Part shown: positions 40,809 through 50,940 of the stretch, piece after piece | Layout of the letters: every line of letters starts with the position of its first letter | Position numbering within the stretch: position 1 is the stretch's first letter | Source of the DNA: Pseudomonas canadensis | GTDB taxonomy: Bacteria; Pseudomonadota; Gammaproteobacteria; Pseudomonadales; Pseudomonadaceae | NCBI RefSeq assembly: GCF_000503215.1 | Contig: NZ_AYTD01000001.1 | Span: 372,001 to 436,000 of the forward strand | Direction of reading: 5' to 3' | DNA: 64,000 nt | Notes under the pieces: generated by a model | The model's database searches: none | What the model saw: only the letters and a program-made list of their open reading frames with translations | Told to the model about the DNA's origin: nothing | Made by a program: the position numbers and the translations under genes

Positions 40809-42086
40809 ATGAATAGAACTCTCTACAGCTGTCTGTTTTACCTGGCGCTGCCCTTGGTGGCTTTACGTCTGTGGCTGCGTGCGCGCAAGGCGCCGGCCTA
40901 TGCTGAGCGCGTCGGTGAGCGCTTCTCCTATGGCTTGCCGGTGATGCAGCCCGGCGGGATCTGGGTGCATGCCGTGTCGGTAGGTGAGAGCATTGCCGCC
41001 GCACCCATGGTGCGCGGGTTGCTGGCGCGTTATCCGACGCTGCCGATCACGGTTACGTGCATGACGCCCACCGGTTCCGAGCGCATCCAGGCGTTGTTCG
41101 CCAACGAGCCGCGCATCCAGCATTGCTATTTGCCGTATGACTTGCCGTGCGCGGCCAAGCGTTTCCTCGACCGTGTGCAGCCGAAACTGGCGGTGATCAT
41201 GGAAACCGAGCTGTGGCCCAACCATATCCACGCCTGCGCCCAGCGCGGGATCCCGGTGGCATTGGCCAATGCGCGGCTGTCGGCGCGTTCGGCCAAGGGC
41301 TACGCGCGCTTTGCCAGGCTGACGGCGCCGATGTTGTCGCAAATGAGCCTGTTTGCCGTACAGACGCACGCCGAAGCTCAGCGCTTCCTGAGCCTCGGTG
41401 CTCGCCCGGAAACCGTCGAAGTCACCGGCTCAATCAAGTTCGACCTGACCATCGACCCCGAACTGCCGGTGCGGGCGGCTGCGTTGCGCGAGCAATGGGG
41501 CGCCAGCGAACGTCCGGTGTGGATCGCCGCGAGTACCCATGAAGGTGAAGATGAAGTCGTCTTGGCAGCCCATCGCCAATTGCTCGACAGCTATCCCAAC
41601 GCATTGCTGATTCTGGTGCCGCGCCACCAGGAACGCTTCGGGCCGATGTTCGAGCTGTGCCAGCAACAAGGTTTTGCCACCGTGCGCCGTTCCAGCGGCG
41701 AAGCGGTCACCGCGCAAACTTCGGTACTGCTCGGTGACACCATGGGTGAACTGCTGTTTCTCTACGCCTTGGCCGACAGCGCTTTTGTCGGCGGCAGCCT
41801 GGTGGCGACCGGCGGGCATAATCCACTGGAGCCGGCGGCATTGGCCAAGCCTGTGATCATGGGCCCGCACGTATTCAACTTCCTCGAAATCACCGCGATG
41901 ATGCGCGAAGCCGGGGCGCTGCGAGAGGTGGATGACGCCGAAGGCTTGGCCGAAGCCGTGCGGCAATTGTTCGAATTGCCGCAGGATGCGCGCAAGATGG
42001 CGCAGGCGGGTCTCAAGGTGATGCAGGCCAACCAGGGCGCGTTGAAGCGCTTGCTGGATGGCCTTGATCGACTCATCACCCTGTAG
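40809..42086 (+). CDS. waaA: Kdo transferase WaaA
   Basis: Inner-membrane GT30 enzyme that adds Kdo residues to lipid IVA, the first step of core assembly. 425 residues. An N-terminal membrane anchor (SCLFYLALPLVALRLWLRA) is followed by GERFSYG with the catalytic Glu region, and by HAVSVGESIAA. The C-terminal donor site contains GGHNPLEPAALAKPVIMGPH. The start at 40809 lies in a gap after the LysR gene; the longer frame from 40671 overlaps that gene. The TAG stop is part of a REP element beginning at 42082. Confidence 0.96.
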   Translation: MNRTLYSCLFYLALPLVALRLWLRARKAPAYAERVGERFSYGLPVMQPGGIWVHAVSVGESIAAAPMVRGLLARYPTLPITVTCMTPTGSERIQALFANEPRIQHCYLPYDLPCAAKRFLDRVQPKLAVIMETELWPNHIHACAQRGIPVALANARLSARSAKGYARFARLTAPMLSQMSLFAVQTHAEAQRFLSLGARPETVEVTGSIKFDLTIDPELPVRAAALREQWGASERPVWIAASTHEGEDEVVLAAHRQLLDSYPNALLILVPRHQERFGPMFELCQQQGFATVRRSSGEAVTAQTSVLLGDTMGELLFLYALADSAFVGGSLVATGGHNPLEPAALAKPVIMGPHVFNFLEITAMMREAGALREVDDAEGLAEAVRQLFELPQDARKMAQAGLKVMQANQGALKRLLDGLDRLITL

Positions 42087-42148
42087 GAGCCGGTTTGCCG
42101 GCGATGGCGATCTTAGGGACGCCATCGCTGGCAAGCCAGCTCCTACAG
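42082..42148. repeat. REPIN-like inverted repeat overlapping the waaA stop
   Basis: Arms TGTAGGAGCCGGTTTGCC and GGCAAGCCAGCTCCTACA with a centre of about 30 bases. The first TAG of the left arm is the waaA stop codon, so the element starts inside the coding sequence. Confidence 0.85.
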
Positions 42149-42156
42149 AAGGTATG

Positions 42157-43596
42157 TCAGTAGCCGGGGCGGGCCTTGAGCTGCTCGGCCGCAGCCTTGG
42201 CCAGATCTGGCGGCAGGAAGTCGCGGTCCGGGTTGTAGTCAGCCTTGAGGTAGCGCGCCAAATCCTGCAAGTCGCCTGGATTCAAAGTGCCCGCCGCCTG
42301 CTTCAAGCGCAAGTTGTCGAGGATGTAGTCATAACGGCTGTTGTTGTAGTTGCGCACCGACGCATAGAGCTGGCGTTGTGAATCCAGCACATCGACGATG
42401 TTGCGCGTGCCCACCTGGTAACCGATTTCCGTGGCTTCCACCGCACTCTGGTTGGAGATGATCGACTGGCGGCGCGCCTGTACCTGCTCCACATCGGTGT
42501 TGACTGCACGGTGCAGGTTGCGGGTGTTTTCCACTACCTGGCGGCGCAGGCCTTCGCGCTGTTGCTCGGTCTGGCCAAGGCGTGAGTAGGACTCGCGCAC
42601 TTGCGAACTGGTCAGCCCGCCGCTGTAGATCGGGATGCTCAGGCGCAGGCCGATGGTGCGTTGTTCCACATCGCCACGGTACGGCGTGCCGAACGCATTC
42701 GGGTTGCTGAAGCCCAGGGCGTCGTTGTCGCCTTTTTCGTATTGCGCCACGGCGTCCAGGGTCGGCGCATGCCCGGCCTTGCGCTGCTTGAGGGTTTCCT
42801 CGGCGGCGGTGACGGCGTAGTTGCTGGCGAGCAGATTGAGGTTCTGGCGGCCGGCGGTTTCGACCCAGGCCTTGGCGTCGTTCGGCAGCGGCGGCAACAC
42901 CGGCAGGGTGTGGACAATGCCCTGTATCGAGTTGTACTGGCGGTTGGTCAAGGTGATCAAGGCTTCGAACGCGTCTTCCACCTGGCGTTGGGCCAGGATG
43001 CGGTTGGCGCGGGCGGTGTCGTAGCTGGCCTGGGATTGCAGCACGTCGGTCTTGTCCGACAGGCCGACGTCGAAGCGCTCGTTGGACTGGTCCAGTTGGC
43101 GCTTGAATGCGTTCTCTTCGGCCTTGGTCGACGCCAGGTTGTCCTGGGCGCGCAGCACGGCGAAGTAATTTTCGGCACTTTGCAGGATCAGGTTCTGCTC
43201 GGTGGCCGACAGTTGCAGCGCGGCCTGCTCGTTGGTGGCCTCGGCCGCCTGCAATTGGAACCAGCGGTCGGCGCGGAACAGCGGCTGGCTCAAGGTGGCC
43301 CGCCAGGAATGCGCATCGCGGTTGGCGGTAGCGGCGGGCGTGTCGATCTGTGTGCGTACGTTATTGATATCGGCGCCACCGGTCAGGTTTGGCAGCAGCC
43401 CGGCGCGGGCCTGGGGCACCACTTCTTTTTGCGCGCCGTATTGGGCGCGGGCGGCGGCCAGGTCGGCGTTGTTGTCCACCGCTTCCTGGTAGACGCTGAC
43501 CAAGTCAGTTTTAGCGGACAAGGGCGCTTCTGCTGCCCAGACCATTCCGTTGGTCGCACAAGACACGGCGAGCGCCAGTGAGAGTTTGCGCAGCAT
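42157..43596 (-). CDS. opmH: TolC-family outer-membrane efflux channel (OpmH-like)
   Basis: 479 residues with an N-terminal signal peptide ending at about VWA/A. Trimeric outer-membrane channel for type I secretion and drug efflux. Two repeated outer-membrane-efflux-protein halves are seen, with long heptad-rich alpha-helical segments (for example LDQSNERFDVGLSDKTDVLQ and ATEIGYQVGTRNIVDVLDSQ, the paired helix motifs of TolC). The ribosome site is AGGGATCGCCTC before the ATG. It is divergent from the thiC riboswitch unit. PAO1 has opmH (PA4974) beside thiC (PA4973), supporting the name; the E. coli name would be tolC. Confidence 0.94.
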   Translation of the reverse strand: MLRKLSLALAVSCATNGMVWAAEAPLSAKTDLVSVYQEAVDNNADLAAARAQYGAQKEVVPQARAGLLPNLTGGADINNVRTQIDTPAATANRDAHSWRATLSQPLFRADRWFQLQAAEATNEQAALQLSATEQNLILQSAENYFAVLRAQDNLASTKAEENAFKRQLDQSNERFDVGLSDKTDVLQSQASYDTARANRILAQRQVEDAFEALITLTNRQYNSIQGIVHTLPVLPPLPNDAKAWVETAGRQNLNLLASNYAVTAAEETLKQRKAGHAPTLDAVAQYEKGDNDALGFSNPNAFGTPYRGDVEQRTIGLRLSIPIYSGGLTSSQVRESYSRLGQTEQQREGLRRQVVENTRNLHRAVNTDVEQVQARRQSIISNQSAVEATEIGYQVGTRNIVDVLDSQRQLYASVRNYNNSRYDYILDNLRLKQAAGTLNPGDLQDLARYLKADYNPDRDFLPPDLAKAAAEQLKARPGY

Positions 43597-43757
43597 GAGG
43601 CGATCCCTAGTTTTAATATTACGGTGATAATTTAGCGCCCAAGGCTAAGGCGGCCCATTCCTGGCGTCAAGCACTGTAGCGGCAACCGAGTGTAGTGGTG
43701 CTGACTCGGCGCAACAATCCCGCAATCACGCCATTCATCACGCTGAATGCACCGCTA

Positions 43758-43788
43758 TTGGCAATTTGCCCACGCCATGGTCTAGACT
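43758..43788 (+). promoter_or_regulatory. Candidate promoter of thiC
   Basis: TTGGCA at 43758 (five of six to the -35 consensus) and, 19 bases downstream, TAGACT at 43783 (four of six to the -10). This would place the start site at about 43795, at the base of the riboswitch P1 helix. Confidence 0.45.
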
Positions 43789-43796
43789 GGCCGCGT

Positions 43797-43887
43797 TCTT
43801 GTCGGGGTGCCTTGTTGGAAGGCTGAGATCGGTAAATACCGGATCCCGTTGAACCTGATCAGGTTAGCGCCTGCGTAGGGAACAAGA
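43797..43887 (+). promoter_or_regulatory. TPP riboswitch (THI element) of thiC
   Basis: The classic thi-box order is readable: GGGGTGCC, then GGCTGAGA, then CCCGTTGAACCTGATC, GGTTAGCGCCTGCGTAGGGAA. The closing P1 helix is TCTTGT at 43797-43802 with ACAAGA at 43882-43887. TPP binding should lower thiC expression. It is the standard control of pseudomonad thiC. Confidence 0.97.
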
Positions 43888-45937
<2,050 letters not shown>

Positions 45938-45967
45938 TCCAGAGGCGGCGGTGACTGTGCCGCCGCC

Positions 45968-46034
45968 ATCGCGGGCAAGCCCGGCTCCCACATTTGAAAT
46001 GCATTCCGGTGTGGGAGCCGGGCTTGCCCGCGAT
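45968..46034. repeat. Perfect 25-base inverted repeat (REP, opposite orientation)
   Basis: The arm beginning ATCGCGGGCAAGCCCGG (45968-45992) and its exact reverse complement (46010-46034) enclose 17 bases. The arrangement is the reverse of the other elements: TGTGGGAGC ends face inward. It lies between thiC and cytX. Confidence 0.88.
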
Positions 46035-46077
46035 AGCGATCTGCCAAACATCAAAGTGTCCCTCAGAGATAACACCC

Positions 46078-47367
46078 TTGAGCATTCAACCCAGCACCTA
46101 CTCCCCAGACATCGCGGTTCCCGCTGACAAACGCGTCTTCGGTGCCCGCGACCTGTTCTCCCTCTGGTTCTCCCTCGGCATCGGCCTGATGGTCCTGCAA
46201 ACCGGCGCATTGCTCGCGCCGGGCCTGGGCTTGTCCGGTTCGTTGCTGGCGATTTTCCTCGGCACCCTGGTGGGCGTCCTGTTACTGGCCGCCGTCGGCG
46301 TGATCGGCAGCGACACCGGCCTGTCCGCCATGGCAGCCCTCAAGCTCAGCCTCGGCGCCAAAGGTGCGAGTGTGCCGGCGCTGCTCAACCTGCTGCAGCT
46401 GATCGGCTGGGGTTCGTTCGAAATCATCGTGATGCGCGACGCGGCCAGCTTGCTAGGCACGCGGGCCTTCAGTGACGGCAGCCTGTTCGCCAGCCCATTG
46501 TTGTGGACCCTGTTCTTCGGTGGTCTGGCGACGCTGTTGGCGGTCAGTGGCCCGCTGACCTTTGTGCGTCAGATCCTGCGCAAATGGGGCATCTGGCTGC
46601 TGCTCGCCGCTTGCCTGTGGCTCACCTGGAACCTGTTCGCCAAGGCCGACCTCGCCGCACTTTGGGCCAAGGCGGGTGACGGTTCGATGCCGTTTGCGGT
46701 GGGTTTTGATATCGCCATCGCCATGCCGCTGTCGTGGCTGCCGCTGATCGCGGATTACTCACGTTTCGGCAAGCGCGCCAAAAGTGTGTTCGGCGGCACG
46801 GCGCTTGGGTTCTTTATCGGAAATTTCTGGCTGATGGGCCTGGGTGTGGCCTACACCCTGGCGTTTGCGCCGAGCGGTGAAGTCAACGCGCTGTTGCTGG
46901 CATTGGCCGGGGCTGGCCTGGGGATTCCGCTGCTATTGATCCTGTTGGATGAATCGGAAAACGCCTTCGCCGATATTCACTCGGCGGCGGTTTCCAGCGG
47001 AATATTGTTGCGTTTGAAGGTCGAGCACCTGGCACTGGCTATCGGTGTGATCTGCACGCTCATTGCCTGCTTTGCGCCATTGGCCCAGTACCAGAACTTC
47101 CTGCTGCTGATCGGCTCGGTATTCGCGCCGCTGTTTGGCGTGGTGCTGGTGGATCACTTCATTCTGCGCCGTCGTAGCGCGGGTGCAGTAGCCAGTCTGC
47201 GCTGGCCGGCATTGGTCGCCTGGCTGGGCGGCATTGCGACTTACCACCTGCTGGCCAATCTGTATCCGGACGTCGGCGCGACCCTGCCGGCTTTGGTGCT
47301 GGCAGGGCTGTTGCAACTCATCCTGGGCCGGGCCTTCAGCGGCGCGCGGGCACCAGTTCAGGCTTGA
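46078..47367 (+). CDS. cytX: Putative hydroxymethylpyrimidine transporter CytX
   Basis: NCS1-family permease of 429 residues with about 12 membrane helices, expected to import the thiamine precursor hydroxymethylpyrimidine. The chosen start is TTG at 46078, giving MSIQPSTYSPDIAVPADKRV; the open frame upstream runs through the REP element and is not homologous. DLFSLWFSLGIGLMVLQTGA and IAMPLSWLPLIADYSRFGK are family-type segments. The link with riboswitch-controlled thiC supports the substrate. Its last 32 bases overlap the convergent lipoprotein gene. Confidence 0.88.
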   Translation: MSIQPSTYSPDIAVPADKRVFGARDLFSLWFSLGIGLMVLQTGALLAPGLGLSGSLLAIFLGTLVGVLLLAAVGVIGSDTGLSAMAALKLSLGAKGASVPALLNLLQLIGWGSFEIIVMRDAASLLGTRAFSDGSLFASPLLWTLFFGGLATLLAVSGPLTFVRQILRKWGIWLLLAACLWLTWNLFAKADLAALWAKAGDGSMPFAVGFDIAIAMPLSWLPLIADYSRFGKRAKSVFGGTALGFFIGNFWLMGLGVAYTLAFAPSGEVNALLLALAGAGLGIPLLLILLDESENAFADIHSAAVSSGILLRLKVEHLALAIGVICTLIACFAPLAQYQNFLLLIGSVFAPLFGVVLVDHFILRRRSAGAVASLRWPALVAWLGGIATYHLLANLYPDVGATLPALVLAGLLQLILGRAFSGARAPVQA

Positions 47368-48073
47368 GAATGCCGTCCAGGCGCGAGTAGGGAATCTGCA
47401 ACTCGACGTGGCCCAAGGCATACGGCGCAATGGTGGTGGTGGGGTACTTGAGGATCACGCCACCGTAGGTGAGCGCCACGTTAGGGGTTTTCTGGAAAGG
47501 GTACTGTTTCACGTACTCCGGCTCCAGGCTCAGGCGGGTGCTGATCAGCCAGCTGTTATGGGCCACCTGGGCGGCTTTCCAGAACGCGTCTTCCTTGCCG
47601 GGCAACAACATGTCGGTGAGGGTCAGGGCTTTCTGCTGCTGGCGCGAATAGTTGATGAACGCACGGCCCGGTTCGCCGTGGGTGGCGCCCTGGTCCAGGT
47701 AGCTGGAGAGTTCGATGATCACCAAGCCGTCATGCTGCTCACGTACCTTGGCCTGCAAGTACATGCTGTTGCGTGGGGCGGCGGTGCGCAGGAACTGCTC
47801 GCTGTACGTCGCGAGGCTGCTCGGCAGCGGGTCGGTCTGGGTCATTTCCAGCAGGCGCTGTTCGATCAAGGCGTCCAGCTTGGGTTCCTTGGCAAAGTGC
47901 ACCGTGTCGATGTTCACCAGCGGGCAGTCGGCGCTGGCGCAGCCTGGCTTGCTTTGCTCGGTGGCGTCGCGGGTGGCGTCCAGCGGGGTTTTGTAGCTTG
48001 GCTGGAACAGGCTTTGGCAGGCACCGAGGGTCAATGCGATGCAGGCCACGGAGGCGATTTTTAAAAGCGACAT
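47336..48073 (-). CDS. RsiV/DUF3298-family lipoprotein
   Basis: 245 residues starting with a lipoprotein signal MSLLKIASVACIALTLGAC (lipobox LGAC, Cys19). The mature part has SSYLDQGATHGEPGRAFINY and LTDMLLPGKED, typical of the DUF3298/RsiV-type fold that can bind lysozyme in other bacteria. The C-terminus contains VALTYGGVILKYPTTTIAPYALG. It is convergent with cytX and overlaps it by 32 bases. It is likely an outer-membrane or inner-membrane lipoprotein of unknown role. Confidence 0.82.
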   Translation of the reverse strand: MSLLKIASVACIALTLGACQSLFQPSYKTPLDATRDATEQSKPGCASADCPLVNIDTVHFAKEPKLDALIEQRLLEMTQTDPLPSSLATYSEQFLRTAAPRNSMYLQAKVREQHDGLVIIELSSYLDQGATHGEPGRAFINYSRQQQKALTLTDMLLPGKEDAFWKAAQVAHNSWLISTRLSLEPEYVKQYPFQKTPNVALTYGGVILKYPTTTIAPYALGHVELQIPYSRLDGILKPELVPARR

Positions 48074-48265
48074 GTAGGGTCTTCGTCCGTCGATAAGAGC
48101 GAAATTGTGCAGCTTCGACTACCGGCAAGGCAGTCAGTTCGCCACTAAGCTGATTAGAGTGAGTTTGACGCCCGCCGTCTATCCCGGCAACTGGAAAGGG
48201 GCTGCATCTGGAGGCATGAGCGCGTTAGGATGGCGCCAAATGCGCAGGCTCAATGAGGAAGGGAT

Positions 48266-48883
48266 ATGACGGACATTGCAAAATCGACGCCGAGCACCAT
48301 CGAGATTGTTCAGCGCGACAATGCGTACCAGGGCTTCTACAAGCTTGATCGCGTGCAACTGCGCCACGAGAAATTCGATGGCGGCATGAGCCGGGTGATC
48401 AACCGCGAAGTCTTCGTTCGTCATGATGCCGTGTGCGTATTGCCTTACGACCCGCAGCGCGACGAAGTGGTGCTGATCGAGCAGTTCCGCGTAGGTGCCA
48501 TGGGCCGAACCGACAACCCGTGGCTGGTGGAGATGGTTGCCGGCCTGATCGACAAGGATGAAGAGCCGGAGGAGGTTGCACACCGCGAAGCCGAGGAGGA
48601 AGCTGGGCTGACATTCTCCGCGTTGTGGCCGATCACCAAGTATTTCCCGTCGCCCGGCGGCAGTACCGAATTTGTCCACTTGTACCTGGGCCGTTGCGAC
48701 AGCTCGGGCGCCGGTGGCGTCCATGGACTGGAAGAGGAAGCTGAAGATATCCGTGTCACCGTCTGGGCTTTCGAAGATGCCCTGCAAGCGGTGCGCGACG
48801 GCAAAATTTCCAACGCAGCCAGCATTATCGCCCTGCAATGGCTTGCGCTTAATCGCGCGGAAGTGAGGGGGTTATGGCAGTAA
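48266..48883 (+). CDS. nudF: ADP-ribose diphosphatase NudF
   Basis: Nudix hydrolase, 205 residues, that cleaves ADP-ribose to AMP and ribose 5-phosphate. The Nudix box GLIDKDEEPEEVAHREAEEE-AG-L matches G-x5-E-x7-R-E-U-x-E-E-x-G-U. The N-terminal domain includes GGMSRVINREVFVRHDAVCVLP as in E. coli NudF. A GAGGAAGGGAT ribosome site precedes the ATG. It overlaps the next gene by ten bases. PAO1 PA4971 (aspP) is the positional equivalent. It is the first gene of a nudF-yqiB-cpdA-yqiA-parE cluster. Confidence 0.93.
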   Translation: MTDIAKSTPSTIEIVQRDNAYQGFYKLDRVQLRHEKFDGGMSRVINREVFVRHDAVCVLPYDPQRDEVVLIEQFRVGAMGRTDNPWLVEMVAGLIDKDEEPEEVAHREAEEEAGLTFSALWPITKYFPSPGGSTEFVHLYLGRCDSSGAGGVHGLEEEAEDIRVTVWAFEDALQAVRDGKISNAASIIALQWLALNRAEVRGLWQ

Positions 48884-49323
48884 AGGCACGGGAACGTTAT
48901 CGAGTCGACCTGATCGGGTTGCAAGCGGCCTGCGAGGCCAACTATGCGCGGCTGATGCGCCTGCTCCCCGACATGCGCCATGCTCCCGAGGCGCGGCGTA
49001 TCGGCGTGACCCACGGCGACCAGATGCTCGGCGTGCTGGCGCTGGAAGTCATCGTCAATTGCCCGTACACCACCACCCTGCGTGTGCGCCAGGAACACAG
49101 CCTGCCGTGGCTGCCGGTGCCGCAACTGGAAGTGCAGGTGTACCACGACGCGCGCATGGCCGAAGTGATCAGCGCCGAACATGCACGACGCTTTCGCAGC
49201 ATCTATCCTTACCCCAACGTGTTCATGCACCAGCCCGATGAGAAAGCACAGCTCAATGTGTTCCTCGGTGAGTGGTTGAGCCATTGCCTGGCCCTAGGCC
49301 ATGAGTTCGAAGTTGTGCGGTAG
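48874..49323 (+). CDS. yqiB: DUF1249 protein (YqiB-like)
   Basis: 149 residues, small soluble protein of unknown function conserved next to nudF and cpdA in gamma-proteobacteria. Typical blocks are YRVDLIGLQAACEANYARLM at the N-terminus and HDARMAEVISAEHARRF and YPYPNVFMHQPDEKAQLN later. The ATG overlaps the nudF stop by ten bases. There are no membrane spans or catalytic motifs that I recognise. Confidence 0.88.
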   Translation: MAVKARERYRVDLIGLQAACEANYARLMRLLPDMRHAPEARRIGVTHGDQMLGVLALEVIVNCPYTTTLRVRQEHSLPWLPVPQLEVQVYHDARMAEVISAEHARRFRSIYPYPNVFMHQPDEKAQLNVFLGEWLSHCLALGHEFEVVR

Positions 49324-49420
49324 ATGTGAACTGCATCTGCTTCCTATGGTTTCCTCTTGTGTCCTGCCCCAGCATAATCACGCCAAACGTCCATTCCTGT
49401 GATTGCCTTGGGAGAGCGCC

Positions 49421-50236
49421 TTGCCGAGCGTATCCACTGTGAGTCCCGATGCGCCCGCATTGCTGGTGCAGCTGTCTGATAGCCATTTGTTTGCCGAGGC
49501 CGACGGCACGCTGCTGGGCATGAACACCCGTGAAAGCCTGCAAGGCGTCATCGAATTGGTGCGCGCGCAGCAGCCGCACATCGATTTGGTGTTGGCCACG
49601 GGGGACCTGTCACAGGACGGCACGCTGGAGTCGTACCAGCAATTTCGTGACATGACCCGGCAGATCGACGCCCCGGCGCGCTGGATTCCCGGTAATCATG
49701 ACGAACCGCAGATCATGGCCCGCGCCGCGGTGCACAGCGATTTATTGGAGCCGGTGGTCGATATCGGCAACTGGCGCGTCACCCTGCTGGACTCCGCTGT
49801 TCCCGGCTCCGTGCCGGGCTACCTGCAGGATCAACAACTGCAACTGCTCGTCCAGGCCTTGAGCGAAGCGCCGAACCGTCATCATCTGGTGTGTTTTCAC
49901 CATCATCCGGTGTCCATCGGTTGCGCCTGGATGGAGCCCATTGGCTTACGCAATCCTGAGGCGTTGTTTGCCGTGCTCGACCGTTTCCCGCAGGCGCGGG
50001 CGGTACTGTGGGGGCATGTGCACCAGGAGATCGACCGCGAACGCAACGGCGTACGCCTGCTGGCATCGCCGTCCACCTGCATCCAGTTCGCACCGGGCAG
50101 CGAGGATTTCAAGGTCAGCGAGCAGGCGCCGGGCTACCGCTGGCTGCGGCTGCATGCCGACGGACGGTTGGAAACGGGCGTAGAACGCTTGGCCGGCTTC
50201 GTGTTTACAGTGGATTACGGTAGCAACGGCTACTGA
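49421..50236 (+). CDS. cpdA: 3',5'-cyclic AMP phosphodiesterase CpdA
   Basis: Calcineurin-like metallophosphoesterase that hydrolyses cAMP and so tunes Vfr/Crp signalling. 271 residues from a TTG start at 49421 with GGGAGAG just upstream; an in-frame TTG at 49403 is an alternative. Metal-site motifs in order: DSHLF, GDLSQDG, GNHDE, HHHP and GHVHQ. The order nudF-yqiB-cpdA-yqiA-parE is that of PAO1 PA4971-PA4967. It lies 97 bases after yqiB. Confidence 0.93.
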   Translation: MPSVSTVSPDAPALLVQLSDSHLFAEADGTLLGMNTRESLQGVIELVRAQQPHIDLVLATGDLSQDGTLESYQQFRDMTRQIDAPARWIPGNHDEPQIMARAAVHSDLLEPVVDIGNWRVTLLDSAVPGSVPGYLQDQQLQLLVQALSEAPNRHHLVCFHHHPVSIGCAWMEPIGLRNPEALFAVLDRFPQARAVLWGHVHQEIDRERNGVRLLASPSTCIQFAPGSEDFKVSEQAPGYRWLRLHADGRLETGVERLAGFVFTVDYGSNGY

Positions 50237-50286
50237 GATTTACCTGTAAACTGCGCCTTTTTTGGCGCAAGCATGGAGAGCCCGGC

Positions 50287-50895
50287 ATGTCCGCTTCGAT
50301 CCTGTATATCCACGGTTTCAACAGTGCGCCGGCGTCCAATAAGGCCAGCCAACTGATCACCGTGATGGACACTCTCGGCCTGGCCGACCAACTGCGCGTA
50401 CCGGCCCTGCATCACCATCCCCGTCAGGCAATTCCGCAATTGGAAGCAGCGATCGCCGAGCTGGGGCGGCCACTGCTGGTCGGCAGCTCACTCGGCGGCT
50501 ACTATGCAACCCATCTTGCCGAGCGCCATGGCCTCAAGGCGTTGCTGGTGAACCCGGCGGTCAGCCCTCATCGGATGTTCGACGGTTACCTGGGCACCCA
50601 GAAGAACCTCTACACCGATGAAACCTGGGAACTGACCCACGACCACGTTACGGCGCTGGCCGAGCTGGAAGTGCCGGCGCCCCAGGATGCCGCGCGGTAT
50701 CAGGTGTGGTTGCAGACCGGGGATGAAACCCTGGACTATCGCCTCGCCCAGCAGTACTACCGGGCCTGTGCCTTGCGCATCCAGGCCGGGGGCGACCATG
50801 GTTACCAAGGGTTCGCCCAGCAATTGCCGGCTATGTTGAGCTTTGCCGGTATTGGCGCAGATCAGTATCAATCCTTCGATTTTTCTTCATTGTAA
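50287..50895 (+). CDS. yqiA: YqiA-type alpha/beta-hydrolase esterase
   Basis: 202 residues, alpha/beta-hydrolase of the UPF0227/YqiA group. IYIHGF near the start is the oxyanion-hole strand; the nucleophile Ser is in GSSLGGYYATHLAE. The acidic and His residues are expected in GDETLDY and GGDHGYQGF. GGAGAGCCC precedes the ATG. It lies 50 bases after cpdA and 45 bases before parE, an operon-like arrangement. The substrate is unknown; E. coli YqiA hydrolyses short acyl esters. Confidence 0.88.
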   Translation: MSASILYIHGFNSAPASNKASQLITVMDTLGLADQLRVPALHHHPRQAIPQLEAAIAELGRPLLVGSSLGGYYATHLAERHGLKALLVNPAVSPHRMFDGYLGTQKNLYTDETWELTHDHVTALAELEVPAPQDAARYQVWLQTGDETLDYRLAQQYYRACALRIQAGGDHGYQGFAQQLPAMLSFAGIGADQYQSFDFSSL

Positions 50896-50940
50896 GAATC
50901 GCAGGTCACTTTTTAATCGAACGACTCACGACGAGACCCC

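Noticed and set aside
42601..43581. A 326-codon plus-strand frame opposite opmH
   Set aside because: Gly/Val/Gln-rich mirror of a TolC helical repeat; no ribosome site or homology.
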